Positions 36,172 through 47,515 of a stretch of DNA of 64,000 nucleotides are shown one piece after another. The translations under genes and the position numbers were made by a program. Positions within the stretch are counted from its first letter, which is position 1. Each line of letters starts with the position of its first letter. The DNA comes from Candidatus Thalassolituus haligoni. Lineage in GTDB: Bacteria; Pseudomonadota; Gammaproteobacteria; Pseudomonadales; Oceanobacteraceae. A model generated the notes under the pieces. It was not told the origin of the DNA, did no database searches, and was given only the letters and a program-made list of their open reading frames with translations. The stretch spans positions 4,312,546 through 4,376,545 of the forward strand of contig NZ_CP139482.1 in assembly GCF_041222825.1 (NCBI RefSeq). The letters run 5' to 3'.

Positions 36172-37231
36172 GGGTATGCTCTCCAGAATGCGACGGAACC
36201 AAGATCCGCGCCTGATATTCATCCGGCAGCTCTGCGGTCTGCAGCCGGGCAGATTCACCAAACAGGGTTTCCAGCCGGGCACGAATATTACGCTGGGCAA
36301 TGCCGTTGCCTGGCGGGCTGGCACCGGGAAGGCGAGCATTCGCCACCGCCAGCTCCCAGCCACCGGCGACGGCGGTCAGCGAAATACGGATCCAGCCGCC
36401 CCCCACCAATGGCTGCACACCATGGTAGACGGCGTTTTCCAGCAAAGGCTGGAGAATCAGTGCTGGCATGGTGATTTCTGGCAGTGGCTCTGGCAATTGC
36501 CATTCAACCTCCAGCCGCGACCCCAACCGGGTATGCTCGATGTCCAGATAGCGCTGGCCAAATTCAATCTCCTGCGCCAAGGTAGAGGGCTGGTCATCGG
36601 CTTTTAATACCACCCGGAACAACTGCGCCAGATCCAGCAGCATGTTTTCGGCTTTTTCCGGGTCGATCACAATCAATGCCGCCACAGTGTTCAGCGTGTT
36701 GAAAAAAAAGTGTGGCCGAATATTCGCCTGCAAGGCCGACAGCCGCGCCTTGAGTTCGGCCTGAGCCTGTATCCGCCACTGACTCTGGACGTAAAAATAA
36801 CGTAACGCCAACGCCGTCACCAGCGCACTGACCAACGCATTACGGGCAATCCAGAGCCAATCAATACTCCGCAGGCTGGTCGGCCAGAGCCAGTCGGCCA
36901 TCAAGCTGACACCCAGAGTCACCAGCTGCACCAGCAGCAGCGCCAGTACCGATACCAACAGCACGTTGACCTGCACCAGAACAAAACGTAACTGGCACAG
37001 AATCGCGACCGAGAGCAGCGCAACCCACTGCACAAACAGCGACACCAGCCCGAATCGCTCCCAGGAAAACGCCGCCAGGGACGACTCCATCAGCGTCAGA
37101 ATCGCCACCAGCCCTTCGCTGACCGCCAACAAAAACAGGATCGCTCGGGTGTTGCAGAGATCTGGCAGAAAAAAAGCATCCAGCAAACCGGGATCATGCT
37201 GACGACTGACAACGGCGGTAGTGTTCGGCAT
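36146..37231 (-). CDS. algZ: LytS-family sensor histidine kinase AlgZ/FimS
   Basis: A 361-residue membrane sensor kinase, partner of AlgR. The N-terminal part has about five to six spans (residues 30-160). The His_kinase domain has the FFNTLN motif preceded by IRPHF with the phospho-His (about residue 190), and a degenerate ATPase domain with PALILQPLLENAVYHG. I use ATG 37231, whose ribosome site is weak (AAGGCG); the frame stays open to 37348. Its end overlaps algR by 26 nt, so the two are translated together. It is divergent from argH. Confidence 0.88.
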   Translation of the reverse strand: MPNTTAVVSRQHDPGLLDAFFLPDLCNTRAILFLLAVSEGLVAILTLMESSLAAFSWERFGLVSLFVQWVALLSVAILCQLRFVLVQVNVLLVSVLALLLVQLVTLGVSLMADWLWPTSLRSIDWLWIARNALVSALVTALALRYFYVQSQWRIQAQAELKARLSALQANIRPHFFFNTLNTVAALIVIDPEKAENMLLDLAQLFRVVLKADDQPSTLAQEIEFGQRYLDIEHTRLGSRLEVEWQLPEPLPEITMPALILQPLLENAVYHGVQPLVGGGWIRISLTAVAGGWELAVANARLPGASPPGNGIAQRNIRARLETLFGESARLQTAELPDEYQARILVPSHSGEHTHELSHRSG

Positions 37232-37353
37232 AACGGACGCCTTTGGCCATGGAATGAGATAAACAGCTGGGAGCCTGTCGGACTTGGAGCACCGACAGGT
37301 CGCTAGTCTCGCTTTAGTCACGAGTGACGGCAAGTATCTGCTCCACATTCCGG

Positions 37354-37382
37354 TTAAACCGTTGGCACGCCGCAGGTATACT
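37354..37382 (+). promoter_or_regulatory. Sigma-70 promoter of argH
   Basis: TTAAAC (37354-37359) and TATACT (37377-37382) are spaced by 17 nt, giving a predicted start near 37389, 70 nt before the ATG. Confidence 0.65.
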
Positions 37383-37457
37383 CTGCGCCTTGAAATTTTA
37401 TGTTGCCGCTGGCATCGCCAGCGGCCGACAACGTTTGTGTTTATTTAAGGGGACCAC

Positions 37458-38867
37458 ATGACTGATCAATCCACCAATGCCTCGTGGGGCGGCCGTTTTT
37501 CCGAGCCAACCGATGCTTTTGTTGCCCGTTACACCGCGTCAGTGGACTTTGACCAACGCATGTACCGTCAGGACATTCAGGGATCGGTTGCCCATGCCCG
37601 CATGCTGGCGCATGTCGGCGTGCTGACCAACGCCGAGCGCGACGATATTATTCGCGGCCTGGAAGAGGTTCGGATCGAGATTGAACGCGGCAATTTCAAC
37701 TGGTCGGTCGCGCTGGAAGACGTTCATATGAACATCGAAGCCGCGCTGACTGCCAAAATCGGTATTACCGGCAAAAAACTGCACACCGGCCGCTCCCGTA
37801 ACGATCAGGTCGCGACCGATATCCGCTTGTACCTGCGCGACGAAATTGATCTCATCTGCTCCGAACTGACCCGCTTGCAGCAGGGCCTGATCGAACTGGC
37901 CAGCCGGGAAGCCGATACCATCATGCCCGGCTTCACCCACCTGCAAACGGCACAACCCGTCACCTTTGGTCACCATTTGCTGGCCTGGAATGCGATGCTG
38001 GAACGTGACTATGCGCGTCTGCAGGACTGCCGGAAACGCATGAACCAGTTGCCACTCGGCGCTGCTGCCCTGGCAGGTACAACCTATCCGATTGATCGTT
38101 TTTACACTGCCGAACTACTGGGTTTTGATGCCCCCACCGAGAACAGCCTGGATTCGGTTTCCGATCGCGATTTTGCCATCGAATTCACCAGCGCGGCGGC
38201 CCTGATCATGATGCATATGTCGCGTTTTTCAGAAGAGCTGGTGCTGTGGGCTTCGGCGCAGTTCCGTTTTATCGATCTGCCGGATCGTTTCTGTACCGGT
38301 TCCTCCATCATGCCGCAGAAAAAGAACCCGGATGTTCCCGAGCTGGTACGCGGCAAGACCGGTCGGGTCTACGGCCATCTGGTCAGTCTGCTGACACTGA
38401 TGAAATCCCAGCCACTGGCCTACAACAAAGACAATCAGGAAGATAAAGAGCCACTGTTTGATACCGTCGATACCCTGCGGGACAGCCTGCGGGCATTCGC
38501 CGATATGGCTCCCCACCTGCAAGCACGCCGGGACGATATGCGGGGTGCTGCCAAGCGCGGCTTCTCCACCGCCACCGACCTCGCTGACTACGTGGTGCGC
38601 AAGGGCATTCCCTTCCGCGATGCCCATGAAATTGTTGGCAAGGCTGTCGCTTATGGTCTGGCACAGGGCAAGGATCTCAGTGACATGACGCTGGAAGAGT
38701 TGCAGCAGTTCTCTGCTGAAATCAGTGCCGATGTGTTTGAAGTGCTGACACTGGAAGGCTCAGTCGCCGCTCGTAACCACATTGGTGGCACTGCGCCAGA
38801 CCAGGTACGCGCTGCGGCAATACGCGCCAGCCGTGCATTGGCTGACCGCGAAGAAAACCTTGCCTGA
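37458..38867 (+). CDS. argH: Argininosuccinate lyase
   Basis: A 469-residue enzyme of arginine biosynthesis that splits argininosuccinate into arginine and fumarate. Fumarase/aspartase-superfamily marks are complete: [11 protein letters not shown] at the N-terminus, [26 protein letters not shown] and the mobile loop [12 protein letters not shown] with the catalytic Ser. AGGGGA precedes ATG 37458. It is divergent from algZ and ends before a long hairpin. Confidence 0.97.
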   Translation: MTDQSTNASWGGRFSEPTDAFVARYTASVDFDQRMYRQDIQGSVAHARMLAHVGVLTNAERDDIIRGLEEVRIEIERGNFNWSVALEDVHMNIEAALTAKIGITGKKLHTGRSRNDQVATDIRLYLRDEIDLICSELTRLQQGLIELASREADTIMPGFTHLQTAQPVTFGHHLLAWNAMLERDYARLQDCRKRMNQLPLGAAALAGTTYPIDRFYTAELLGFDAPTENSLDSVSDRDFAIEFTSAAALIMMHMSRFSEELVLWASAQFRFIDLPDRFCTGSSIMPQKKNPDVPELVRGKTGRVYGHLVSLLTLMKSQPLAYNKDNQEDKEPLFDTVDTLRDSLRAFADMAPHLQARRDDMRGAAKRGFSTATDLADYVVRKGIPFRDAHEIVGKAVAYGLAQGKDLSDMTLEELQQFSAEISADVFEVLTLEGSVAARNHIGGTAPDQVRAAAIRASRALADREENLA

Positions 38868-38937
38868 AATACCCGGAAGTCTGCCGAACTTAGGGCTGCT
38901 CTACTGCAGGAGAGTGGAATCTGGCTCTTTAGAGTCA

Positions 38938-38978
38938 CCAGTATTGACAGGAATCCGCTGGACTCCCGCCAATACTGG
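38938..38978. terminator. Imperfect hairpin between argH and a convergent gene
   Basis: CCAGTATTG (38938-38946) and CAATACTGG (38970-38978) form a perfect 9-bp outer stem, with further GGA/TCC pairing inside. No T tract follows on either strand, so it may be a factor-assisted terminator or a transcript-stabilising element. The rest of 38868-39075 holds no recognisable gene. Confidence 0.45.
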
Positions 38979-39075
38979 CTTCAGTCAACAGCCCTGCCCT
39001 CTCAGAAAGTGGCCCGTCAAAAAGTACGGCGTGCCCAAAAGTCCCGTACGTCAATCGATACCGCACACTGTCTGT

Positions 39076-39324
39076 TTACAGCTGCTGCCGCTTTTTGAAC
39101 CAGCCTTGCTGCCCGGCAATCGTGACCAGACGGAACACCAGCACGGCATGCATAACGCCGATCAACCCTGCCGGGACATAGTCGTTGACGCTGAACATTT
39201 CCCATACCAGCGCCGGTAGTACCAGAATCGGAAACCAGGCAACATAGCGATAGAAGAAGTTTTCGAAACTGGAGATTGCCTGATTTTCCGTCGTTGTTAT
39301 CTTGTTTTTATTATCTTTTTTCAC
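39076..39324 (-). CDS. Small two-span membrane protein, unknown
   Basis: An 82-residue basic protein. A polar, Lys/Asn-rich N-terminus of about 25 residues precedes two hydrophobic segments (about 28-45 and 50-70) and a positively charged end (WFKKRQQ). GAGG lies 5 nt before GTG 39324, which supports translation. I recognise no family. It is transcribed alone, between argH and the binding-protein operon. Confidence 0.6.
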   Translation of the reverse strand: MKKDNKNKITTTENQAISSFENFFYRYVAWFPILVLPALVWEMFSVNDYVPAGLIGVMHAVLVFRLVTIAGQQGWFKKRQQL

Positions 39325-39549
39325 ATCAACCTCTGAAGGATATGCTCTGCTGCGCGGGATGGATTTCAGGCCTGCTGCCTTTATAAAGTGCTGAACAGGC
39401 GTTGCTCAGCAAGATCGGGGACAACCCTGATAGTCTGCTAAGGGATCATATTGACAGCCCGATTGCCACTCGCCCTTGGTCGTAGGACGGCTTAACCTGT
39501 TATAAGTTTGACTGCTAGACTGATAATAATCGTTTGTTTTGGAGCGGCC

Positions 39550-40512
39550 GTGCCTTTTCTCCACCTTTGCCTGTTCACGCTGACATTGCTATCTCTGGGT
39601 GCCTGTGATCAGCATGCTCCCTTACCCTTGCTACGCATCGGCACCAACGTCTGGCCCGGTTATGAGCCTTTTTATCTGGCCAGGGAAGACGGCTTGCTGG
39701 ATACCGGGCAACTACGTCTTGTAGAGCTGGCCAGTGCTCCCGATGTAATGGATGCCATGAGACAAGGGCAACTGGAAGGCGCCGCATTGACACTGGACGA
39801 GGTCTTGCTACTCACCAGCGAGGGACTGGACCTCACCGTGGTGCTGATCTGCGACCAATCCCTGGGAGCCGATGTGGTTCTGGCCAGGCCAGAGATTCAC
39901 AGCGTCGCCGAGCTGGCAGGCCTGCGCATTGGCGTTGAGACCAGTGCCGTCGGTGCCTTGATGCTGCAAGCCGCACTGGCATCGACACAGCTCACGCTCA
40001 GTGATATCACCATCGTCAACCTGAGGCAGAATGAATATCTTGATGCGCTGGCTGCTGGCCGGATAGATGCCGCTGTCACCTTTGCGCCGTATTCTTTGCA
40101 GTTGCTTGCCGCCGGTGCGACTCCGCTGTTTTCCAGTGCCGATATTCCTGGCCAGATTGTCGATGTGCTCGCCGTCAGAACCGAGTTGCTGGCAACCCGA
40201 CACACCGCCTTACGTGGCCTGGTAAACGGTTTTTTGGTATCAAAACAACGTATTGAACGTGGCGACCCGGCTGCCCTTGATATCATTAACCGACGGCTCA
40301 AGTTACCAGCCACTCACATCAAAGATGCCTACTTGGGTCTGACAATGCCCGATCAGGATGAGAATCTGCGACTACTGGCTGGCCCTCGCTCCCGCTTGTC
40401 CCGTCACGCCAGTGATCTCGTCAAGCTGATGCAAACCCACCACTTGCTGAAGCCCGGCTCTATCCCGACCCTGCGCACGACGGCGTCCCTGGTCGCAGAG
40501 AACGGGCCGTGA
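39550..40512 (+). CDS. NitT/TauT/SsuA-like periplasmic binding lipoprotein
   Basis: A 320-residue ligand-binding lipoprotein of the NMT1/SsuA class (binders of sulfonates, nitrate or thiamine precursors). The lipobox is LGAC, and IGTNVWPGYEPFYLAREDG is the typical first strand. I choose GTG 39550 since GGAG lies 5 nt upstream; a TTG at 39508 lacks a ribosome site. No ABC permease or ATPase follows. Its stop overlaps the GTG of a GGDEF-EAL gene, so the likely job is to sense a ligand for that enzyme, as NspS does for MbaA in Vibrio (inference). Confidence 0.8.
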   Translation: MPFLHLCLFTLTLLSLGACDQHAPLPLLRIGTNVWPGYEPFYLAREDGLLDTGQLRLVELASAPDVMDAMRQGQLEGAALTLDEVLLLTSEGLDLTVVLICDQSLGADVVLARPEIHSVAELAGLRIGVETSAVGALMLQAALASTQLTLSDITIVNLRQNEYLDALAAGRIDAAVTFAPYSLQLLAAGATPLFSSADIPGQIVDVLAVRTELLATRHTALRGLVNGFLVSKQRIERGDPAALDIINRRLKLPATHIKDAYLGLTMPDQDENLRLLAGPRSRLSRHASDLVKLMQTHHLLKPGSIPTLRTTASLVAENGP

Positions 40513-42950
40513 GACCTAATGGATCCTACTCCATTCGCCTCATTCTGATGTCCTGGGCCGTACTGGCACTGGGCACGACAGCCATTGCAGTGGCCTACTT
40601 TCTTTTTGATGCGACCAACAGTCAGTTCCATGACAGCTGGAAAAACAAGATCGAATACGACCTTGGTGTACTGCAACAGCAGCTGCAACATTCACTGGCC
40701 GTAGAAAACACCGCCCTCGCAGACCGATCCGTCAGCTATATGGCCACTCATCGCTATATCACCCGTGTCGATGTGATTCAACATGGATTGATCCTGTTCT
40801 CCACTGATCGTGGTCGCATAGGCGCATCAGGGCAACTGCCAACCGTACTCCATAACAGTCGCCCATCGCCAGACAACCAGCAAAAAGAATTGCTCCTGTC
40901 AGAACAGGGTAATATTTACACAGCCGCCTTGCCGGTTTATTACCAGAACGGTATCCGCCAGCAGTCCAGAGGACTGCTGGTCGCCTGGTACAACGTTCAG
41001 CATGAATATCACCGCATGCTGATCGACCTGGCGCAAAAGCTGGCCCTGCTACTGGGCCTGATCCTGCTCTATAGCCTTGGCCTGAGCCAATTACTCAAAC
41101 GCCAGGTGCTGGCGCCGTTAACACGCTTGCAGGGCTTTACCCAAAGCTTGCGCCAAGGTGAACTCGGCCAGACGCTGGAACAATGCAGCAGCCGGGAATT
41201 TACCGAACTGGGAGATACCTTTAATCAGCTCAGCCGTCACTTGCAGTTATCGATCGCCCAGATTGAACGGCAAAATGCCGTCGACCGGGCCTTCTCCCGT
41301 ACCTTCCCGGATGTTGCCTTCCTGATTGACCGCGAGGGATACATTCGCGAACGCATCGGCAACCAGCACAGCAACGTGTCAGAGCTATCGCGTAATCTGA
41401 CCGGTCAACCGGCCTGGGGCTGGATCGAACACGGTCAGGCAGACAGTGTCCGGGCTTGCTGGCTACGTGCCATCAGTCAAGAGTCGGTAGTGATTGAGTC
41501 GCTGCAGCATCAGGATCGCTATCTCGAATCCCGCATGACTCCGTTTCGGCTTGAACGCAGCGATGGGCAGGGTGTCGACGGCGTTTTCTGGCTGATCCGC
41601 GACGTGACTGAACTGCGCCTGAAACAGCAGGAGGTGGAATACCGCGCTCACTACGACACGCTGACCCGGCTCAGCAACCGGGAGATGGCGCTGGGTCGAG
41701 TCAGGGAGCACCTGTCAGCAGCGCGCAAATGCTCTCGCTTTGGTGCCCTGCTGTTTATCGATCTGGACCATTTCAAGAATATTAATGACTCTCTGGGTCA
41801 CCCTGTCGGCGACGCCATTTTGCAGCAGGCAGCGGAACGATTACGCCTCTGCGCCGGGCCACGAGATCTGTGCGCCCGGCTGGGAGGCGATGAATTCCTG
41901 CTGCTGCCCGACGAGCTTTACAGCGATGCCAATGAGGCTGTCGACCAGGCCACCAACTTCGCGAGTGCCTTGCTGGAACAATTCCGGCAACCATTTTTAT
42001 ACAATCGACACAGCTTTCACTTATCGGCCAGTATAGGTATTTCGTTATTTCCTTTTGACCAGCATACCTCGTCAGACCTGATCCGACAGGCCGATACCGC
42101 CATGTATTATGCCAAAGCCCATGGACGTAATGGCTGGAGCCTGTATAGCGAGCACATGCAACGGGAAACCCAAAGCAAACTCAGTCTGATCAATGATCTT
42201 CACGATGCCATCAAGGCCAGAGCCTTCAGTCTGGCCTTTCAACCACAGCTTGACCATCTCGGGCGCATCATTGGCGCTGAGGTGCTGTGCCGGTGGCAGC
42301 ACCGGGGCAAGCCAGTGCCGCCCGACCTGTTTATCGCTGCTGCCGAAGAGGCCAACCTGATTGTGGAACTGGGTGACTGGGTGCTGTCAGCCAGCTGTCA
42401 GACACTGGCCAGGCTGCGGCAGCAGCATTTACTCCCCCAGGGATTCGAACGCCTCGCCATCAATATCAGTCCGGTACAGTTCCTCAATGCCAACTTTTTT
42501 GACCAATTGGTGTTCCATATCGAGGCATTCGATATCCCGCCAAGATTGGTGGAACTGGAAATCACCGAGGGGATTTTTGTCAATGACAAGCAGCTGGTCA
42601 AATCACTGATTCAACGGCTGGTACACCACGGCTTTAATGTCTCGATGGATGATTTTGGCACTGGTTATTCCTCCCTCAGTTACCTCCAGAGCCTGCCGAT
42701 CCAAACACTCAAGATTGATCGCAGCTTTGTCAGTAATATCAACAACTCCGCTGCCGATGCCAATATTGTTGACTACATTATCCAGCTGGGCCATAGCCTG
42801 TATCTGGATATTGTCGCCGAAGGTGTGGAAACCGAGCAGCAACGGGAGTACCTTCTGTCCCATGGTTGCACCAAATTCCAGGGCTATCTGTTTAGCAAAC
42901 CACTGGATGAAACTGCCTTTATCGAGTACCTGACCCCCGATTCTTCATGA
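40509..42950 (+). CDS. Membrane GGDEF-EAL cyclic-di-GMP enzyme
   Basis: An 813-residue protein with a span near residues 10-33, a periplasmic sensor (about 34-175), a second span (about 178-198), a HAMP-like linker and PAS-like segment, a GGDEF domain (motif GGDEF intact near residue 459, FIDLDHFKNIND metal site) and an EAL domain. The EAL signature reads EVL (near 591) but the remaining catalytic set (NIS, ELEITEG, DDFGTGYSSL, KIDRSF, AEGVE) is complete. The RxxD inhibitory site before GGDEF is missing. Both synthase and phosphodiesterase may work. It overlaps its neighbours by 4 nt on each side. Confidence 0.92.
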   Translation: MRPNGSYSIRLILMSWAVLALGTTAIAVAYFLFDATNSQFHDSWKNKIEYDLGVLQQQLQHSLAVENTALADRSVSYMATHRYITRVDVIQHGLILFSTDRGRIGASGQLPTVLHNSRPSPDNQQKELLLSEQGNIYTAALPVYYQNGIRQQSRGLLVAWYNVQHEYHRMLIDLAQKLALLLGLILLYSLGLSQLLKRQVLAPLTRLQGFTQSLRQGELGQTLEQCSSREFTELGDTFNQLSRHLQLSIAQIERQNAVDRAFSRTFPDVAFLIDREGYIRERIGNQHSNVSELSRNLTGQPAWGWIEHGQADSVRACWLRAISQESVVIESLQHQDRYLESRMTPFRLERSDGQGVDGVFWLIRDVTELRLKQQEVEYRAHYDTLTRLSNREMALGRVREHLSAARKCSRFGALLFIDLDHFKNINDSLGHPVGDAILQQAAERLRLCAGPRDLCARLGGDEFLLLPDELYSDANEAVDQATNFASALLEQFRQPFLYNRHSFHLSASIGISLFPFDQHTSSDLIRQADTAMYYAKAHGRNGWSLYSEHMQRETQSKLSLINDLHDAIKARAFSLAFQPQLDHLGRIIGAEVLCRWQHRGKPVPPDLFIAAAEEANLIVELGDWVLSASCQTLARLRQQHLLPQGFERLAINISPVQFLNANFFDQLVFHIEAFDIPPRLVELEITEGIFVNDKQLVKSLIQRLVHHGFNVSMDDFGTGYSSLSYLQSLPIQTLKIDRSFVSNINNSAADANIVDYIIQLGHSLYLDIVAEGVETEQQREYLLSHGCTKFQGYLFSKPLDETAFIEYLTPDSS

Positions 42951-43906
42951 AGCTGCCGCTGGTTTATCACTCCAACTACTCCTGTCCCTTCCCCGCAAAC
43001 CACCGCTTTGTGATGTCCAAGTTTGTGCGTTTGTACGAACACCTGTTGCAGCAGGGATATATCAGCGACAACCTCTACCAACCGGCCATGGCCTCCGTCG
43101 CCGACCTTGCGATTGCCCACAGTCCGATTTACCTGCAAGGGCTGTTAGACGATGCCATTGAGGCAAAAGCCTGGCGACGTCTGGGCTTACCCTGGAGCCA
43201 GGGGCTGATTGACCGCACCCTGACCGCACCCAATGGCACCCTGCTGGCAGCCCGGCTGGCACTCCAGCATGGCATCGCCAGCCATCTGGGCGGCGGCACT
43301 CACCATGCGCATTATGATTTTGGCTCCGGTTTTTGCCTGGTCAACGACCTCGCCTATACCGCACTCACCTTATTGCGACGACGAGAAGTCAAACGGCTGC
43401 TTGTGTTTGATCTGGATGTGCATCAGGGCGATGGTACCGCCGCCATGCTGGCGCATGAACCCCGCGCCTTTACCTGTTCCATTCACTGCGAGAAAAATTT
43501 TCCATTCCGGAAAAGCCGCAGTGACCTCGATATTGGCCTTGATCAATACCTCGATAATGTTGCCTATCTTGCGATAGTTAGAGAAACATTCGAACGCCTG
43601 ATTCATGAACAACAGCCAGAGCTGGTGATTTACGATGCCGGTGTGGATGTGTGGGAAGGAGATGAGCTCGGCCACCTGAATGTAACCCTTGAGGGGATTC
43701 AGCAGCGTGATCGCTGGGTACTGGAATATTGCCAGCAACGAAGAATACCAGTAGTGACTGTGATTGGCGGAGGCTACGACAAAGATCATCAACGCCTGGC
43801 CGAACGCCATGCCAGCGTGGTGAAAACGGCTTACCAGGTATTTGAGCAAAATCAGTCGATACACGCTGTGCAAACAGACAAGTCAGAAACAAAACCAGAC
43901 GCCTGA
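42947..43906 (+). CDS. HDAC-like (AcuC-type) deacetylase
   Basis: A 319-residue member of the arginase-deacetylase fold. The active-site pattern is seen: GGTHHAHYDFGSGFC with the two His, FDLDVHQGDGTA with Zn-binding Asp and His, YDAGVDVWEGD with the other Asp, and GGGYDKDH with the Tyr. Bacterial relatives deacetylate acetyl-CoA synthetase or polyamines. The ATG overlaps the GGDEF-EAL stop (ATGA). Being third in a binding-protein/c-di-GMP operon suggests a shared substrate such as an acetylated amine, but that is inference. Confidence 0.85.
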   Translation: MKLPLVYHSNYSCPFPANHRFVMSKFVRLYEHLLQQGYISDNLYQPAMASVADLAIAHSPIYLQGLLDDAIEAKAWRRLGLPWSQGLIDRTLTAPNGTLLAARLALQHGIASHLGGGTHHAHYDFGSGFCLVNDLAYTALTLLRRREVKRLLVFDLDVHQGDGTAAMLAHEPRAFTCSIHCEKNFPFRKSRSDLDIGLDQYLDNVAYLAIVRETFERLIHEQQPELVIYDAGVDVWEGDELGHLNVTLEGIQQRDRWVLEYCQQRRIPVVTVIGGGYDKDHQRLAERHASVVKTAYQVFEQNQSIHAVQTDKSETKPDA

Positions 43907-43941
43907 ACGTCTGGTTTCACAAATGGCGACAGCACGATTTC

Positions 43942-44523
43942 TCAGAACAACACGTGCACGGCGGCATCAATACCACTGTGGGTAGATTGGGTTTCGTAGG
44001 TATTATAGCCATCCGTAGCATCCTGCCAGCTGATGGACTTGAATTTGTAGCCTAACTCAACGTCCAGATGTTCATGGAACTGCCAGATCACACCACCGCC
44101 AAAGTTGAATGCCAACCCGGAAAGATCGTCATTATCCGAAAAGTACTGAGCAGAATCCTCAAACGTGTAAGAACCCAAGCCCACCATCAGGTAAGGCTTG
44201 ATGCTTTCACCCCAGACGAAGTAGTAGTCAACGTCAAAACCGCTGTATGTTTCATCCTCATAGTTTTCATCGTATTCGACATCAATGGAGCCAATAGACA
44301 ACTCCAGACGATTGGCATAACTCCACTGATAGCCAAGACGTATTGAAGCGTTCGAATAGCTGTAGTCGTACGTCCTGGAGGACGACCCCTGTGTGTACTC
44401 TTCTTCGCCACTGCCTGCCAACCCGGCCATGCCGGCACCAATATAAAACTGGCCTGCCATCACAGACGAAGAAGACGCCACCATCAAAGGCAACAAGGAT
44501 TTTGCAAATATTTTAGGTATCAT
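43942..44523 (-). CDS. Outer-membrane beta-barrel protein (porin-like fold)
   Basis: A 193-residue protein with a Sec signal (MIPKIFAKSLLPLMVASSSS, cleavage near VMA-G) and an 8-strand barrel pattern: alternating aromatic/polar strands such as YYFVWGESIKPYLMVGLGS and a final strand ending in VHVLF with terminal Phe. It resembles OmpA-like/OmpX-type small barrels, but no specific family is recognisable. AGGAGA precedes ATG 44523. It is convergent with the HDAC gene and upstream of the atp terminator. Confidence 0.75.
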   Translation of the reverse strand: MIPKIFAKSLLPLMVASSSSVMAGQFYIGAGMAGLAGSGEEEYTQGSSSRTYDYSYSNASIRLGYQWSYANRLELSIGSIDVEYDENYEDETYSGFDVDYYFVWGESIKPYLMVGLGSYTFEDSAQYFSDNDDLSGLAFNFGGGVIWQFHEHLDVELGYKFKSISWQDATDGYNTYETQSTHSGIDAAVHVLF

Positions 44524-44620
44524 GACGCTCTCCTGAGCTTTGGGAAAATCATACGGTGCAAACAGGAAGAGGGGCAGCGGGAAGAAAAAAGGGGAACCCG
44601 ACATCCTGTCAGTCAATAAT

Positions 44621-44647
44621 AAAAAGCCCTCGAATACTCGAGGGCTT
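44621..44647 (-). terminator. Terminator of the atp operon
   Basis: AAGCCCTCGA and TCGAGGGCTT form a perfect 10-bp stem around a 4-nt loop. On the minus strand it is followed by TTTATT. It lies just past the atpC stop. Confidence 0.92.
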
Positions 44648-44667
44648 AAACGAAAAAAACGGGCAGC

Positions 44668-45096
44668 TTAATGCTTGCCCAGTTTCTCGCGAATTTGCTG
44701 AATGGTACGCAGCTGGGCTGCGGCTTCAGCAAGCTGGGTCAGAGCACGAGAATAATCAAAGTCTGCACCCTGATTTTCCAACGCCTGCTCAGCGTGTTTC
44801 TTGGCTTCCAGAGCAGCAGCTTCGTCTATATCGTGCGCACGAACTGCCGTATCAGCCAATACAGTCACACTGTTTGGCTGAACTTCCAGATAACCACCAG
44901 AGACGTAAACAATCTCTTCGCTACCGCCTTGTTTGACGATACGAACCGGACCTGGCTTCAGCGGGGTCAGCAGCGCCGCATGGCCTGGCTCAACACCCAG
45001 ATCACCCAGCAAGCCTGCAGCGACGACGCGCTCGACCAGACCGGAGAAGAGATTCTCTTCGGCACTGACAATATCGCAATGTACAGTGATCGCCAT
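44668..45096 (-). CDS. atpC: ATP synthase epsilon subunit
   Basis: The 142-residue epsilon subunit of F1, part of the central stalk and an inhibitor of ATP hydrolysis. It begins with the typical [15 protein letters not shown], followed by [19 protein letters not shown], and ends in a helical hairpin ([11 protein letters not shown]...[11 protein letters not shown]). It is the last gene of the atp operon. Confidence 0.95.
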   Translation of the reverse strand: MAITVHCDIVSAEENLFSGLVERVVAAGLLGDLGVEPGHAALLTPLKPGPVRIVKQGGSEEIVYVSGGYLEVQPNSVTVLADTAVRAHDIDEAAALEAKKHAEQALENQGADFDYSRALTQLAEAAAQLRTIQQIREKLGKH

Positions 45097-45154
45097 AAGG
45101 TATTCCTCAGGTTGAGGAGGTAAAGCCGGAATAGCCCGGCCTTACCAGCCTGAA

Positions 45155-46561
<1,407 letters not shown>

Positions 46562-46588
46562 TTAACCTTAAAACCTTCGTTCCCCGGC

Positions 46589-47449
46589 TTATACAGCCGC
46601 GGCGCCGCTAACGATTTCCGAAATTTCCTGGGTGATCGCTGCCTGACGAGCCTTGTTGTATAGCAAATTCAGCTCGTTGATCATCTCACCGGCGTTATCT
46701 GTGGCACTTTTCATTGCCAGCATACGCGCGGCCTGTTCACAGGCATTGTTCTCAACCACACCCTGGTATACCTGGGATTCAACATAGCGAACCAGCAAAC
46801 CTTCAAGGATATCCTTGGCGTCCGGTTCGTAGATGTAGTCCCAGTGGTGTTTCAGTGAATCGTCTTCTTCCGCTTTTAGCGGCAACAATTGTTCCGCGAT
46901 GGGCTGTTGCGTCATGGTGTTCACAAAGCGATTGTGCATGATGAACAGGCGATCGATCTTGCCTTCATCAAATGCATCCAGCATCACTTTTACCGAACCG
47001 ATCAGGCTGGCCAGTTCCGGTGCATCACCCAGATGGGTTTTTGCAGCCACAACGTTGCCACCAAAATTGGCAAAGAACAGTGATGCCTTGGCACCCACAG
47101 AGCAGAAGTCAACTTCCACACCTTGTTCTTTCCAGTTTTTCGCTTGCTGTGCCACACGCTTGAACAGGTTGTTGTTCAAACCGCCACACAGGCCACGGTC
47201 GGAGGAAACCACAATGTAACCAACGCGCTTGATGTCGCGTTCTTGCAGATAACGATGGCGGTATTCAGATGTCGCATTCGCCAGGTGACCGATAACACTA
47301 CGGATTTTATCCGCAAATGGACGGCTTTGGGTCATGCGCAGCTGAGCGCGACGCATTTTACTAACAGCCACTTTTTCCATGGCTGAAGTAATTTTTTGCG
47401 TGCTTTTTACGCTCGTAATCTGCTCTTTAATTTCTTTACCGACTGCCAT
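46589..47449 (-). CDS. atpG: ATP synthase gamma subunit
   Basis: The 286-residue gamma subunit, the rotor shaft. It has the N-terminal helix [31 protein letters not shown] and a C-terminal helix with [23 protein letters not shown] use ATG 47449 (MAVGKEI...), since the longer frame starts with an unsupported TTG 47455. It is part of the atp operon. Confidence 0.96.
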   Translation of the reverse strand: MAVGKEIKEQITSVKSTQKITSAMEKVAVSKMRRAQLRMTQSRPFADKIRSVIGHLANATSEYRHRYLQERDIKRVGYIVVSSDRGLCGGLNNNLFKRVAQQAKNWKEQGVEVDFCSVGAKASLFFANFGGNVVAAKTHLGDAPELASLIGSVKVMLDAFDEGKIDRLFIMHNRFVNTMTQQPIAEQLLPLKAEEDDSLKHHWDYIYEPDAKDILEGLLVRYVESQVYQGVVENNACEQAARMLAMKSATDNAGEMINELNLLYNKARQAAITQEISEIVSGAAAV

Positions 47450-47515
47450 AATCAAGCTGCCTTACGTTGCGTGAATCCACGCTGGCACGGGATTAGCTCC
47501 GTGCCAGCCCCGGAC

